64,000 nt of DNA, from contig JAJFFK010000002.1 in assembly GCA_021776655.1 (NCBI GenBank), forward strand, positions 153,647 through 217,646, read 5' to 3'. A program made the translations under genes and the position numbers. This document shows, piece by piece, positions 7,702 through 15,680 of the stretch. The notes beneath the pieces were generated by a model, which saw nothing but the letters and a program-made list of their open reading frames with translations, was not told the origin of the DNA and did not search any database. This stretch comes from Henriciella sp. (GTDB lineage Bacteria; Pseudomonadota; Alphaproteobacteria; Caulobacterales; Hyphomonadaceae). The first letter of the stretch is position 1, and each line of letters opens with the position of its first letter.

Positions 7702-8421
7702 CTAGGCCTCCTTCTTTTCAGCCTTAACAGCTTTGATCTCGGTTTTCACCGCCGCCTTGGCGGTCGACTTCGAACGGGACTTCTTCAAAGCGGCCAATTC
7801 AGCTTCAATCGCGTCATTCTGCTCAAGCGCTTCAAATTCAGCTTCCAGTGACGGCGTGTGGCCTTTGATCGTGTCGGCATAGGCCTCCAGCTCATCGACC
7901 TTGTGCTCGATTCCGGCATAACGCGCCAGTGCATCGTCAACCCGCGTATCATAAGTCTGGCTACGCACCCGGATACGTTGCTCGGCGGCGTCGCGGCGCA
8001 TCATCAAGGCGCGGTGCTTGGCTTTGGCTTCATCGAGCTTGGCTTGCAGACGGGACAGGTCGTCCTGACGCTTCTCAAACGCTTCTTCGGCCAGATCCAT
8101 CGCTTCACGGCGGCGGTCAATTTCAACATCGGCCTTTTGCTTGGCAATCAAAGCCCCGCGAGCGAGATCTTCACGGCCTTTATCTACGGCCAGACCAGCT
8201 TTGTGGTCCCAGTCATCGCGAACCTCGGTATAGTGCGCAATCTCGCGCGCCATCTCTTTCTTGTCGGCCATCGCCCGCGCAGCGGCGGTGCGAACCTCGA
8301 CAAGTGTGTCTTCCATTTCCTGAATCATCAGGCGGGCGATCTTTTCAGGGTTTTCGGCCCCGTCCAGCATCGCGTTGATATTTGAATTGATGATATCGCC
8401 GAGGCGAGAAAACATACCCAT
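7702..8421 (-). CDS. pspA: Phage shock protein A (PspA/IM30 family)
   Basis: A 239-residue PspA. The start MGMFSRLGDIINSNINAMLD is the conserved membrane-binding amphipathic helix, and the next ~180 residues are continuous coiled coil (for example RREAMDLAEEAFEKRQDDLS). The C-terminus is a Lys/Ala-rich tail. In E. coli PspA binds and inhibits PspF, and it polymerises on damaged membranes (ESCRT-III-like). It is preceded on the same strand by a 46-aa membrane protein gene and divergent pspF, with a sigma-54 promoter between them. AAAGGA lies upstream of the ATG. Confidence 0.95.
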   Translation of the reverse strand: MGMFSRLGDIINSNINAMLDGAENPEKIARLMIQEMEDTLVEVRTAAARAMADKKEMAREIAHYTEVRDDWDHKAGLAVDKGREDLARGALIAKQKADVEIDRRREAMDLAEEAFEKRQDDLSRLQAKLDEAKAKHRALMMRRDAAEQRIRVRSQTYDTRVDDALARYAGIEHKVDELEAYADTIKGHTPSLEAEFEALEQNDAIEAELAALKKSRSKSTAKAAVKTEIKAVKAEKKEA

Positions 8422-8500
8422 GATAAAAATCCTTTTATTGTCGCTTGGGAGAGTGAGGGGTGGGGGAGGAAACGCGGCGCTTCAGGCTGTTAACAGCTCT

Positions 8501-8641
8501 TTAGAAGAAGAAGCCGCCAAGAAAGACACCGGCGACAAAGAACATCCAGGTCTCGGTAGAGCGTGAAGCGAGGTACCGGCCAAACCGGCCGCTTTCTTTG
8601 CGAGCGCCCTGATAGTGTTTGTCATAGGAACCTTCGGTCAT
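8501..8641 (-). CDS. 46-residue membrane protein, first gene of the psp operon
   Basis: A small gene encoding MTEGSYDKHYQGARKESGRF and then GRYLASRSTETWMFFVAGVF with a C-terminal LGGFFF. It has a hydrophilic, basic N-terminus and one hydrophobic segment near the C-terminus (about 32-46). GAAGGAT lies 6-12 bases before the ATG. It starts about 50 bases downstream of the sigma-54 promoter and precedes pspA, so it should be the first protein made in the phage-shock response. No known Psp family matches. Confidence 0.65.
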   Translation of the reverse strand: MTEGSYDKHYQGARKESGRFGRYLASRSTETWMFFVAGVFLGGFFF

Positions 8642-8690
8642 TTTCTTATCCTTCTGTATAGCGGCCCTTATGGCCACGATGCCCTTTCTA

Positions 8691-8707
8691 TTTCAAGGAC
8701 CGTGCCA
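8691..8707 (-). promoter_or_regulatory. Sigma-54 promoter of the psp operon
   Basis: On the minus strand, TGGCACG, four bases GTCC, then TTGAA: a near match to the -24/-12 consensus TGGCACG-N4-TTGCA. It is correctly oriented about 50 bases upstream of the 46-aa psp gene. Divergent pspF encodes a sigma-54 activator, which fits. PspF upstream binding sites would lie in the AT-rich stretch 8730-8840. Confidence 0.85.
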
Positions 8708-8842
8708 GTTTTCGATTAATCATCTAATATGCTGTTATTATTGAACTTAATAGGATGCGCTCGACCCCTTATTCACATCTATTGCTGTATTTGACGAAAT
8801 ATTTTAGTTGTTTTGACGATTATTATTCGCTAAACAGACGCC

Positions 8843-9925
8843 ATGATTACGACCCAGACCCCTCAACTGATCGGTGAGGCCCCCGCTTGGCTCGCTGCGC
8901 AGGAACATGTCTCCCGGCTTGCGCCGCTGGATCGACCCGCCCTGATCATTGGCGAGCGCGGCACGGGCAAGGAGCTGATCGGCGAGCGCATGCACTTCCT
9001 GTCGCGGCGCTGGGAAGGCCCATTTGTGAAGGTCAACTGCGCTGCGCTCTCTGAAGCCCTGCTCGACAGCGAGCTGTTTGGCCATGAACGCGGCGCGTTT
9101 ACCGGGGCAACCGAGCGCCGGATCGGGCGCTTTGAACTGGCCAATGGCGGCACCCTGTTTCTTGATGAGATCGCCACTGCGTCCAAGCAGGTTCAGGAAA
9201 AGCTGCTGCGGATTGTCGAATATGGTGAGTTTCAGCGCCTTGGCGGCGAGAAAATCCTGAGCACTGATGTCCGGGTTGTTGCCGCCACTAATGTCGATCT
9301 GCCCGCCCGCGCCGCGCAAGGGCAGTTTCGCGCCGACCTGCTTGACCGTCTCGCCTTCGATGTTGTGACCCTGCCGCCTTTGCGCGCGCGACCCGGCGAC
9401 ATTTCCCTGCTGGCTGATTTCTTTGCCCGCCGCATGGCCCGCGAACTGGCCGAAGACTTCCCCGGCTTTGCGCCTTCCGCCATCGCTGCAATGGAAAGCC
9501 ATGACTGGCCCGGCAATGTCCGCGAGTTGCGCAACTTTGCCCAGCGCCTGACCTATCGCGCGCTCGCCGACGCAGAGACCGATCCGATCCGGTTTGATCC
9601 AGAGGCGCTGGATCCGTTCGCTTCGCCACACCGCCCGCGCGAACCTGGCGCTGAACCAGCAGACATCACACATGTTTCACGCATTGTTCGGACACCTATC
9701 ACGCACGAATTTGAGCCTGATTTGCCGTTTGAGGCGCAAGTCCGCCTGTTCGAAACCGGTTTGATCGACAGCGCGCTCGCCACTTTCAAAGGCCACCAGG
9801 GCAAAGCGGCAGACTATATGGGCCTGACCTATCACCAATTTCGAGGCCTGCTCAAAAAGCACAATTACGCCAAAGGCGCCGGCAAACCCTCCGAAGCGGT
9901 AAAGGCACCGATACGGTCAATGTAG
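8843..9925 (+). CDS. pspF: Phage shock operon activator PspF (sigma-54 enhancer-binding protein)
   Basis: A 360-residue AAA+ activator with no N-terminal receiver or sensor domain, as in PspF. Walker A is GERGTGKE (37-44), the sigma-54-contacting loop is GAFTGA (84-89), and Walker B is GGTLFLDEI (102-110). A Fis-type helix-turn-helix lies at the C-terminus (about 318-342, KAADYMGLTYHQFRGLLKKH). It is divergent from the psp operon, with the sigma-54 promoter in between. PspA normally holds it inactive until membrane stress occurs. Confidence 0.95.
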   Translation: MITTQTPQLIGEAPAWLAAQEHVSRLAPLDRPALIIGERGTGKELIGERMHFLSRRWEGPFVKVNCAALSEALLDSELFGHERGAFTGATERRIGRFELANGGTLFLDEIATASKQVQEKLLRIVEYGEFQRLGGEKILSTDVRVVAATNVDLPARAAQGQFRADLLDRLAFDVVTLPPLRARPGDISLLADFFARRMARELAEDFPGFAPSAIAAMESHDWPGNVRELRNFAQRLTYRALADAETDPIRFDPEALDPFASPHRPREPGAEPADITHVSRIVRTPITHEFEPDLPFEAQVRLFETGLIDSALATFKGHQGKAADYMGLTYHQFRGLLKKHNYAKGAGKPSEAVKAPIRSM

Positions 9926-9932
9926 GGGCTCA

Positions 9933-11183
9933 TTACGGATACAATGCCAAGAATTTGGCGTTCAAAAAATCACGCTCAGTCGCATTATCGCAAAGTGAGA
10001 TAGCCTGCTCAAGCAACTGTTTTGACAGCTCAATCTGGCCCATCCGGGCGAGCATATCGGCCCGCGCAACATGGTACGCCTTATAGCTCGAAACATCATG
10101 ACCGGCGGCGATCTCATCCAGCATCAAAATTGCTGCATCAAGCGAGACTGCATAAGACACAGCCATAGCCTGATTGATCCGGACGACAGGTGACGGCTGG
10201 ATCGTGTGCAGCAGGTTATAAAGCGCGGCGATTTGCGGCCAGTCGGTATCACCCCAGTCCGGCACCTCAACATGCAGCGCGCTGATTGACGCCTGGATCT
10301 GGTAAGGGCCAACCTGTTGCTGTTGCAGGGCCGATTTCAGTATACTGATGCCCTCGGTGATCTTGCTCTTGTCCCATCGCTTTCGGTCCTGAAATTCCAG
10401 AGCAATCATGCGCCCGGCCCGATCAACCCGCGCAAGCCGGCGCGAGTCATGTAAAAGCATTAGCGCCAACAGCCCTTGCACCTCGGTCTGATCGGGCACC
10501 AGATGCGCCATGATCCGGGCCAATCGGATCGCTTCATCAGTCAGGCCTACCCGCGTCAAACTCGGGCCCGAAGACGCCGCATAGCCTTCATTGAAGATCA
10601 GATAGATGACGCTCAGAACACCGCGCAAACGTGTCGGCAAAGCCTCCTTGTCTGGAATTTCGTAAGGAATATTTGCCAGCCTGATCTTTTTCTTGGCGCG
10701 GACCAATCTTTGCGCCATGGCGGTTGGCGTATCCAGGAACGCCGCCGCAATCTCATCAGTGGTCAGCCCACCTACCGTGCGCAGCGTCAGGGCTATCCTG
10801 GTCTTTTCCGCCAGCGCCGGATGACAACAGGTGAAGATCATCTCAAGCCGCTTGTCAGGAATTGAAACAGGGTCCACCAGGTCGGGGCTGCGATGCTCCA
10901 GAGCGATCAGATAAGCCAACTCAGTTCGTTTTCGGGTAAATCTGTTCGACCGCCGAATGCGGTCTAAGGCTTTGCGCCGCGCGGTTGTGATCAACCAGGC
11001 TGGCGGCGAGTTTGGCAGGCCATTCTTCTGCCAGTCTTTCAGCGCCGCTTCCACAGCATCCTGCAGGCTGTCCTCAGCCAATTGAAGATCACCGAGCGTC
11101 TTGGCGATACTTGCCAGTATGCGCCCCCATTCCTCGCGCACAATGTTTTCAATCGCCTGTTCGAGAGAGTATGGGGGCAGCAT
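9933..11183 (-). CDS. ECF sigma factor with C-terminal helical extension (ECF42 group)
   Basis: A 416-residue sigma-70 family protein: a sigma2 region (about 10-80, DLQLAEDSLQDAVEAALKDW), a sigma4 HTH (about 110-165, GGLTTDEIAAAFLDTPTAMA), then a ~240-residue TPR-like/SnoaL-free helical domain (NEGYAASSGP onward). This length and tail define the ECF42 group, which lacks an anti-sigma factor and pairs with DGPF/YCII proteins. Exactly that partner lies upstream, with a 10-base gap. The tail is thought to control activity. The inducing signal is unknown. Confidence 0.9.
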   Translation of the reverse strand: MLPPYSLEQAIENIVREEWGRILASIAKTLGDLQLAEDSLQDAVEAALKDWQKNGLPNSPPAWLITTARRKALDRIRRSNRFTRKRTELAYLIALEHRSPDLVDPVSIPDKRLEMIFTCCHPALAEKTRIALTLRTVGGLTTDEIAAAFLDTPTAMAQRLVRAKKKIRLANIPYEIPDKEALPTRLRGVLSVIYLIFNEGYAASSGPSLTRVGLTDEAIRLARIMAHLVPDQTEVQGLLALMLLHDSRRLARVDRAGRMIALEFQDRKRWDKSKITEGISILKSALQQQQVGPYQIQASISALHVEVPDWGDTDWPQIAALYNLLHTIQPSPVVRINQAMAVSYAVSLDAAILMLDEIAAGHDVSSYKAYHVARADMLARMGQIELSKQLLEQAISLCDNATERDFLNAKFLALYP

Positions 11184-11193
11184 GTATAGACGC

Positions 11194-11544
11194 TTAGTCG
11201 AACGTCATGATCGGGCGAACCTCAACCCGGCCATGGCGCGTGGTCGGTATCATTGCAGCATATTTCAGCGCCTCATCCAGGTTCGCACACTCAAGCAGAT
11301 AATACCCGCCGAGTTGTTCCTTGGTTTCAGCGAACGGGCCGTCCATGATTTCGGGTTTACCGTTTTCAGTTGTGACAGTACTTGCGGTCACAACTGGCTG
11401 CAGAGCTTCCCCCGCGATCAACACACCGGCCTCTTGGGCCTTGGCCGTAAACTCCTGATAGGCCTGCATATAGGGTCCAAATTCTGGCGACCCGTGCTGG
11501 GGGCCAGTGCTTTCGGACGCATAGATCAAACACATATATTGCAT
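11194..11544 (-). CDS. YCII-related DGPF-domain protein
   Basis: A 116-residue protein starting at MQYMCLIY, chosen because AAGGAG lies 6-10 bases upstream. It carries the DGPF motif (IMDGPFAETKEQLGGYYLLE) and the ferredoxin-like YCII fold ending in VEVRPIMTFD. DGPF proteins are the usual genomic partner of ECF42 sigma factors and are often among their targets; their biochemical activity is not established. It lies immediately upstream of the sigma gene on the same strand. Confidence 0.9.
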   Translation of the reverse strand: MQYMCLIYASESTGPQHGSPEFGPYMQAYQEFTAKAQEAGVLIAGEALQPVVTASTVTTENGKPEIMDGPFAETKEQLGGYYLLECANLDEALKYAAMIPTTRHGRVEVRPIMTFD

Positions 11545-11688
11545 TTCAGTCTCCTTCAGATTGAGCAAGCAAAAATCACGCTCGCACAGACCAGACGAAC
11601 ATAGATTAGCAGAATCGACATCGCCCTGAAAATTATTCTGAAATTTCTGCGTAGCGAGACGGCACCGACAAAGACCGCGCGTTAGCCG

Positions 11689-11877
11689 CTACTTGTCCTG
11701 GCTGCCACCCTTGAGCACAAACCTTCGGTCGCAATAGCCGCAGACCACGACATCATCCTTGCCCATCTCATACCAGACGGTTGGATGGCCGAGTGCGCCG
11801 CCGCCGCCATTGCAGGCGATTTTTCGGCTCTCCACAAGCAGGGTTTCAGAAGCGGTCTTGGCGTCATTTTTTGGCAT
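11689..11877 (-). CDS. zf-CHCC zinc-finger protein (NDUFS6-like)
   Basis: A 62-residue protein starting at MPKNDAKT. It shows the CHCC zinc motif: ACNGGGGALGHPTVWYEM followed by VVCGYCDRRFVL, i.e. Cys, His, then CxxC. This family (PF10276) is the bacterial relative of mitochondrial complex I subunit NDUFS6/13 kDa and is widespread in Alphaproteobacteria. Upstream in-frame codons to 11928 exist, but they lie outside the conserved domain, so I prefer the internal ATG. Confidence 0.88.
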   Translation of the reverse strand: MPKNDAKTASETLLVESRKIACNGGGGALGHPTVWYEMGKDDVVVCGYCDRRFVLKGGSQDK

Positions 11878-12005
11878 GGGGCACATCCTGCACAGGCAAA
11901 TCACTTTGCCCGGCATACGCCACACCACCCTAAATCGTCAATTGCTCTATCAAGCACAGGGCAGCGTGCCTATATCTCGCCAGACAAGATTCTGTTGGAG
12001 ACTAT

Positions 12006-12947
12006 ATGTCCGACCCTGATTACGCAATTGAAGCGATTGGCCTGACAAAGACTTATCGCGCGGTTGGAAAGCTGCCTGAAATGCACGCTCTGAAAGAGAT
12101 CGACCTGAAGATCGGGCGCGGCAGCATTTTTGGTCTGCTCGGCCCGAACGGCGCGGGCAAGTCAACCTTCATCAATATCCTGGCTGGCCTAGTGACCAAG
12201 ACCAGCGGCACTGCGAAAATCTGGGGTCTCGATATTGACCAGCACCCACGCTCCTCACGCGCCGCCATTGGGGTGGTCAATCAGGAGATTGCCATGGACC
12301 CGTTCTTCACGCCGATCCAGGCGCTGGAACTACAAGCGGGCTATTATGGTGTTCCCCGCAGCGAACGCCGCTCGATCGAAATCCTGGCGGCGGTTGGTCT
12401 TGAAGACAAGAAAGACGCCTATGTCCGCCAATTATCAGGCGGTATGAAACGGCGCTTGATGGTGGCTAAGGCGCTGGTCCACACCCCGCCCGTGCTGATC
12501 CTTGACGAGCCGACCGCTGGCGTCGACGTTGAGCTGCGTCGTTCGCTCTGGGCCTATGTCCGTGAGCTGCACGACCGTGGCACGACGATCATCCTGACGA
12601 CGCACTATCTCGAAGAAGCCGAAGAGCTGTGCGACGAGATCGCGATTATCAGCCATGGCGAGGTGCTGACCCAGGAACCGACGCCGCAGCTGCTCAGCCG
12701 CCTCGACCGACGCCTGCTCAAGATCACCCCGCACGAGAGCTTGAGCGCGGTCCCGGCCGCTCTGAGAGGGCTTGATGCAGAGGTCACAGAGGACGGCACG
12801 CTGGTGATTGCGTTTCGAAATTCCGAAACCGGAATTGGCCGCCTGCTCGACCAGGTCCGCGAAGCCGGTATCCGCGTCGCCGACCTGTCAACCGAGCAGC
12901 CCAATCTCGAAGACGTGTTCATCGCCATGACCACCGAGGCGGCTTAG
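12006..12947 (+). CDS. ABC-2 type transporter ATP-binding protein
   Basis: A 313-residue ABC ATPase of the drug/polysaccharide-export (CcmA/NodI) class. Walker A is GPNGAGKS (45-52), the signature LSGGMKRR is at 143-150, and Walker B is VLILDEP (163-169); the H-loop follows in TTHYLEEAEEL. The C-terminal ~80 residues are the usual regulatory extension ending LEDVFIAMTTEAA. An ABC-2 permease normally follows directly; none is encoded here. The next gene is on the opposite strand. Confidence 0.92.
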   Translation: MSDPDYAIEAIGLTKTYRAVGKLPEMHALKEIDLKIGRGSIFGLLGPNGAGKSTFINILAGLVTKTSGTAKIWGLDIDQHPRSSRAAIGVVNQEIAMDPFFTPIQALELQAGYYGVPRSERRSIEILAAVGLEDKKDAYVRQLSGGMKRRLMVAKALVHTPPVLILDEPTAGVDVELRRSLWAYVRELHDRGTTIILTTHYLEEAEELCDEIAIISHGEVLTQEPTPQLLSRLDRRLLKITPHESLSAVPAALRGLDAEVTEDGTLVIAFRNSETGIGRLLDQVREAGIRVADLSTEQPNLEDVFIAMTTEAA

Positions 12948-12974
12948 GGTCCAAACCCAATCAGAACCCTTGCT

Positions 12975-13070
12975 CCACGCTTCCCCTGCGCAGGCAGGGG
13001 TCGATGGCGGCCGGGATCATCAGCCAGCCGCCGTGGGTGCCTGCCGTCGCAGGCAAAACGGGACTTTAGG
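12975..13070. repeat. Intergenic palindromic sequence
   Basis: Between the ABC ATPase gene and the DUF6768 gene are two strong hairpins: one around CCCCTGCGCAGGCAGGGG near 12984-13001, one around GCCTGCCGTCGCAGGC near 13040-13055. They look like dispersed REP-type sequence and may also serve as terminator for the two convergent genes. Confidence 0.45.
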
Positions 13071-13097
13071 CGCGTTTCTGTGAACAGTAGAAACACC

Positions 13098-13457
13098 TTA
13101 GCCCTTCACCAGCCGCAGCTCGATCCGCTTGAGTTCCTTGAGCACGACCAAATGGTTCATGCGCAACCAAAACCACATCTTCAGCATCGAAACGCCCATG
13201 GTGCCAAAGATAAACAGGCCGAACCAAAGAAACATCTCTTTGACGGTTTCAGCCTGAGACACCTGATAAATCCCCCATATCGCAGCCCCAAACATGACGA
13301 ATGTCAGAATGAATCCGAACACCATGATAAATTTCATGGAACCAGAAAATGTCGCGCCGAGTTGCTTGAACAGGCCTTCGCCGTTTTCGAGATCCTTGAG
13401 GAATGCCTCGTCATCGGCGTCCAGGCTTTGTTTGAAGCTGGTTTCAAAATCACTCAT
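13098..13457 (-). CDS. DUF6768-like two-span membrane protein, partner of the adjacent ECF sigma
   Basis: A 119-residue protein with an acidic N-terminus (about 1-35), two membrane segments (about 42-65 and 74-98), and a basic C-terminal helix (VVLKELKRIELRLVKG). It overlaps the ECF sigma gene by 4 bases (ATGA), so the two are translationally coupled. The DUF6768 assignment is from memory of the pattern and is moderately confident. An anti-sigma role is suggested only by position; no zinc-finger anti-sigma motif is visible. Confidence 0.7.
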   Translation of the reverse strand: MSDFETSFKQSLDADDEAFLKDLENGEGLFKQLGATFSGSMKFIMVFGFILTFVMFGAAIWGIYQVSQAETVKEMFLWFGLFIFGTMGVSMLKMWFWLRMNHLVVLKELKRIELRLVKG

Positions 13458-14011
13458 GATATGTCTCCTTCCAACAGAGATTTGAGTTTCTGTCGCGCGT
13501 GAAAGATGCGCGACTTGGCCGTACCGACAGGAATGCCGGTTGCGGCGGCGATCTCGGAAAGGGTCAGGCCCTCACCGAAAAACAAAATGGCGACGAGACG
13601 GTGTTCTGAACTGAGCTGGCCAAGCGCCTGATCGATCGTACTGCTCAGTTCGCCGCGCGCCGGCTCGCTCGGCTCTGGTGCAGCCTCCAGCGGCGCTGTG
13701 CGGGCGCGGCGGGTCTGTTCCTGCTTGATCCGGTCGGCGCATTTACGGCGCAGGATCGTATAGGCCCAGGCGGGAAACTTGGCCGGATCAGCGACGCTCA
13801 ACCAGCCCCGGCATATGCCCATCCAGGCTTCTTGTACCGCTTCGCGTGCCTGTTCGGGATCGCGCAGCAAACGCCGCGCCGTACGCAGCAATCGCGGCTG
13901 CCAACGCGCGGCCAATCGATCAGCAGCCCGCTGGTCGCCGCCGCGCATCAGGGTCAGCAGTAATTGCTCATATACACGGTCAGTTTCAGATATCGTCATC
14001 ACGCAATTCAT
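13454..14011 (-). CDS. ECF-type RNA polymerase sigma factor
   Basis: A 185-residue sigma factor with sigma2 at about residues 20-95 (DPEQAREAVQEAWMGICRGW) and sigma4 at about 125-175 (LTLSEIAAATGIPVGTAKSR), the standard ECF layout without region 3. Two in-frame starts are possible (14011 and 13999), and neither has a strong ribosome site. The downstream gene overlaps its stop and encodes a small membrane protein. The target regulon cannot be told from this sequence. Confidence 0.88.
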   Translation of the reverse strand: MNCVMTISETDRVYEQLLLTLMRGGDQRAADRLAARWQPRLLRTARRLLRDPEQAREAVQEAWMGICRGWLSVADPAKFPAWAYTILRRKCADRIKQEQTRRARTAPLEAAPEPSEPARGELSSTIDQALGQLSSEHRLVAILFFGEGLTLSEIAAATGIPVGTAKSRIFHARQKLKSLLEGDIS

Positions 14012-14162
14012 CCGCTTTCAGATAGATAGTCTGTGCAGCTCGGCAAAAGGTTCAAATCCGTATTCAGCGCCGCGCGGGCTGTAAAAGTATTTGTGATCAA
14101 ACTTGTCTAGCCTCACCTGCCTGACCTCGTCTATCTTACCGATTATAGATTGGGAGACAGGA

Positions 14163-14591
14163 ATGCTGAAAACCTTTGCCACAGCCGCCTTGGCGCTAAG
14201 CTGCCTAACACTGGCAGCTTTGGCAGAGCCGTCAAATATCAGCGCGCCTGACGCGCAAATCGCCACCCAATCTGGTGACATCGTCCTTATCGATGTTCGT
14301 CGGCAATCAGAATGGCAGGCCACCGGCATGCCTTCTGGCGCAACCGGAATCACGCTTCAGGACAGCGACTTTATCGCCCAGGTTCTGGCCCGCGTCGACG
14401 GCGACAAGAGCCAGCCTGTGGCGCTGATTTGCCGATCCGGAAACCGCTCCTCAATCGCGGCGACACGCCTCGAAGCGGCAGGTTTCACGAATGTCCAGAA
14501 TGTCAAAGAAGGCATGTCTGGCCGCCGTGGAGCAGGCATCGGATGGATCGCCCGTGACCTTCCGGTTGAGGCGTATGCAGACGCTGATTGA
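14163..14591 (+). CDS. Periplasmic rhodanese-like protein
   Basis: A 142-residue protein starting at MLKTFATAALAL, with a clear signal peptide cleaved near ALAEP (about residue 21). A single rhodanese domain follows, with the active loop ICRSGNRS, so catalytic Cys is present and sulfurtransferase chemistry is possible. GGGAGACAGG precedes the ATG. Export suggests sulfur handling or redox function in the periplasm. It is a single gene, divergent from the ECF sigma gene. Confidence 0.88.
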   Translation: MLKTFATAALALSCLTLAALAEPSNISAPDAQIATQSGDIVLIDVRRQSEWQATGMPSGATGITLQDSDFIAQVLARVDGDKSQPVALICRSGNRSSIAATRLEAAGFTNVQNVKEGMSGRRGAGIGWIARDLPVEAYADAD

Positions 14592-14603
14592 AGCGCCCTG
14601 ACT

Positions 14604-14703
14604 TGTCATCCCGGAATTTGCGCTGCAAATATCCGGGACCCAGCGCGACAAGAACGACACCCAGTTTCCCTGGGTCCCGGATCGCTGCGCGTCCGGGATG
14701 ACA
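14604..14703. repeat. Dispersed palindromic element, family A, copy 1
   Basis: About 100 bp beginning TGTCATCCCGGAATTTGC and ending GTCCGGGATGACA, with the inner pair ATCCGGGACCCAG and CTGGGTCCCGGAT. The whole folds into a long hairpin. Copies occur at 20841-20927 (inverted) and 63943-64000 (cut by the window end). It lies downstream of the rhodanese and mtnP genes, which converge here. Confidence 0.88.
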
Positions 14704-14734
14704 ATGAAAATTGGGTACTCAGCCCCGCCTGCCT

Positions 14735-15607
14735 CTAAAGCACCCGCCCCGCAACCGCGTCCAACTTGGCCAATTGCGCCGGATCACGCGCGTCTGGCGC
14801 CGTGATCAAAGCATAGTCCAGACAGGTCTCAATCGCTTGCGGAGAGGGCGTGCGCATCTGACCTTGCAAGGCGTCTGCGAGCTTGCCGAGCGCCGCTTTC
14901 GCCCGCGCCGAGTTGGCCGCCATCACCTCAAGCACATTTGTCACTTCGACCGCCGCCTCGCCCTCGCGCCAGCAATCATAGTCGGTAACCATGGCAATTG
15001 TCGCATAAGGCAGCTCTGCTTCGCGCGCCAGTTTCGCCTCTGGCATCCCGGTCATGCCAATGACATCACAGCCCCACGCGCGGTACATGTGGCTCTCGGC
15101 GCGCGAGGAAAATTGCGGCCCTTCCATCGCCAGATAGGTACCGCCGCGATGCACTTTTGCCCCCGCCGCCTCCGCCGCGTCACCGACCAGTCCGGACAGG
15201 CGTGCGCAGATCGGATCAGCAACCGAGACATGCGCGACCATGCCCGGCCCGAAAAAGCTCTTCTCACGCGCGAACGTGCGGTCAATATATTGGTCTACCA
15301 TGACAAACTCGCCCGGCGCGTATTGCTCCTGCAACGAGCCACAGGCTGAGATCGACAAGATGTCGGTGCAGCCAGATCGTTTCAGTGCATCAATATTGGC
15401 CCGGTACGGCACAGCGCTGGGGCTCAGGCGGTGGCCCTTGCCATGACGCGGCAGGAAGACAAACTCAACCGCACCAATTGTGCCGCGCACCAACCGATCC
15501 GATGGCACCCCCCAAGGCGTTTCGACAAGGAACTCGCGCGCATCCTGTAATCCATCAATCGCATACAGACCGGAGCCGCCAATCACCCCAATGACCCATT
15601 TGGACAT
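14735..15607 (-). CDS. mtnP: S-methyl-5'-thioadenosine phosphorylase
   Basis: A 290-residue purine nucleoside phosphorylase of the MTAP class: IGVIGGSGLYAIDGL (phosphate-binding start), RHGKGHRLSPSAVPYRANI, and MEGPQFSSRAESHMY (substrate site). It cleaves methylthioadenosine to adenine and methylthioribose-1-phosphate, recycling the by-product of polyamine synthesis. It lies directly downstream of the petABC terminator on the same strand, as in related genomes. Confidence 0.95.
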   Translation of the reverse strand: MSKWVIGVIGGSGLYAIDGLQDAREFLVETPWGVPSDRLVRGTIGAVEFVFLPRHGKGHRLSPSAVPYRANIDALKRSGCTDILSISACGSLQEQYAPGEFVMVDQYIDRTFAREKSFFGPGMVAHVSVADPICARLSGLVGDAAEAAGAKVHRGGTYLAMEGPQFSSRAESHMYRAWGCDVIGMTGMPEAKLAREAELPYATIAMVTDYDCWREGEAAVEVTNVLEVMAANSARAKAALGKLADALQGQMRTPSPQAIETCLDYALITAPDARDPAQLAKLDAVAGRVL

Positions 15608-15625
15608 TTATCTCTCCATAATAGA

Positions 15626-15660
15626 AAACCCCGCCCTTGGATCAGCCAAGTACGGGGTCT
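15626..15660 (-). terminator. Terminator after petC
   Basis: On the minus strand, ACCCCGTACTTGGC, a short loop, then CCAAGGGCGGGGTTTTC: a stem of about 12 pairs followed by T residues, 20 bases after the petC stop and just before the mtnP start. Confidence 0.8.
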
Positions 15661-15680
15661 GTCAATTCACTAGGGTCTGA

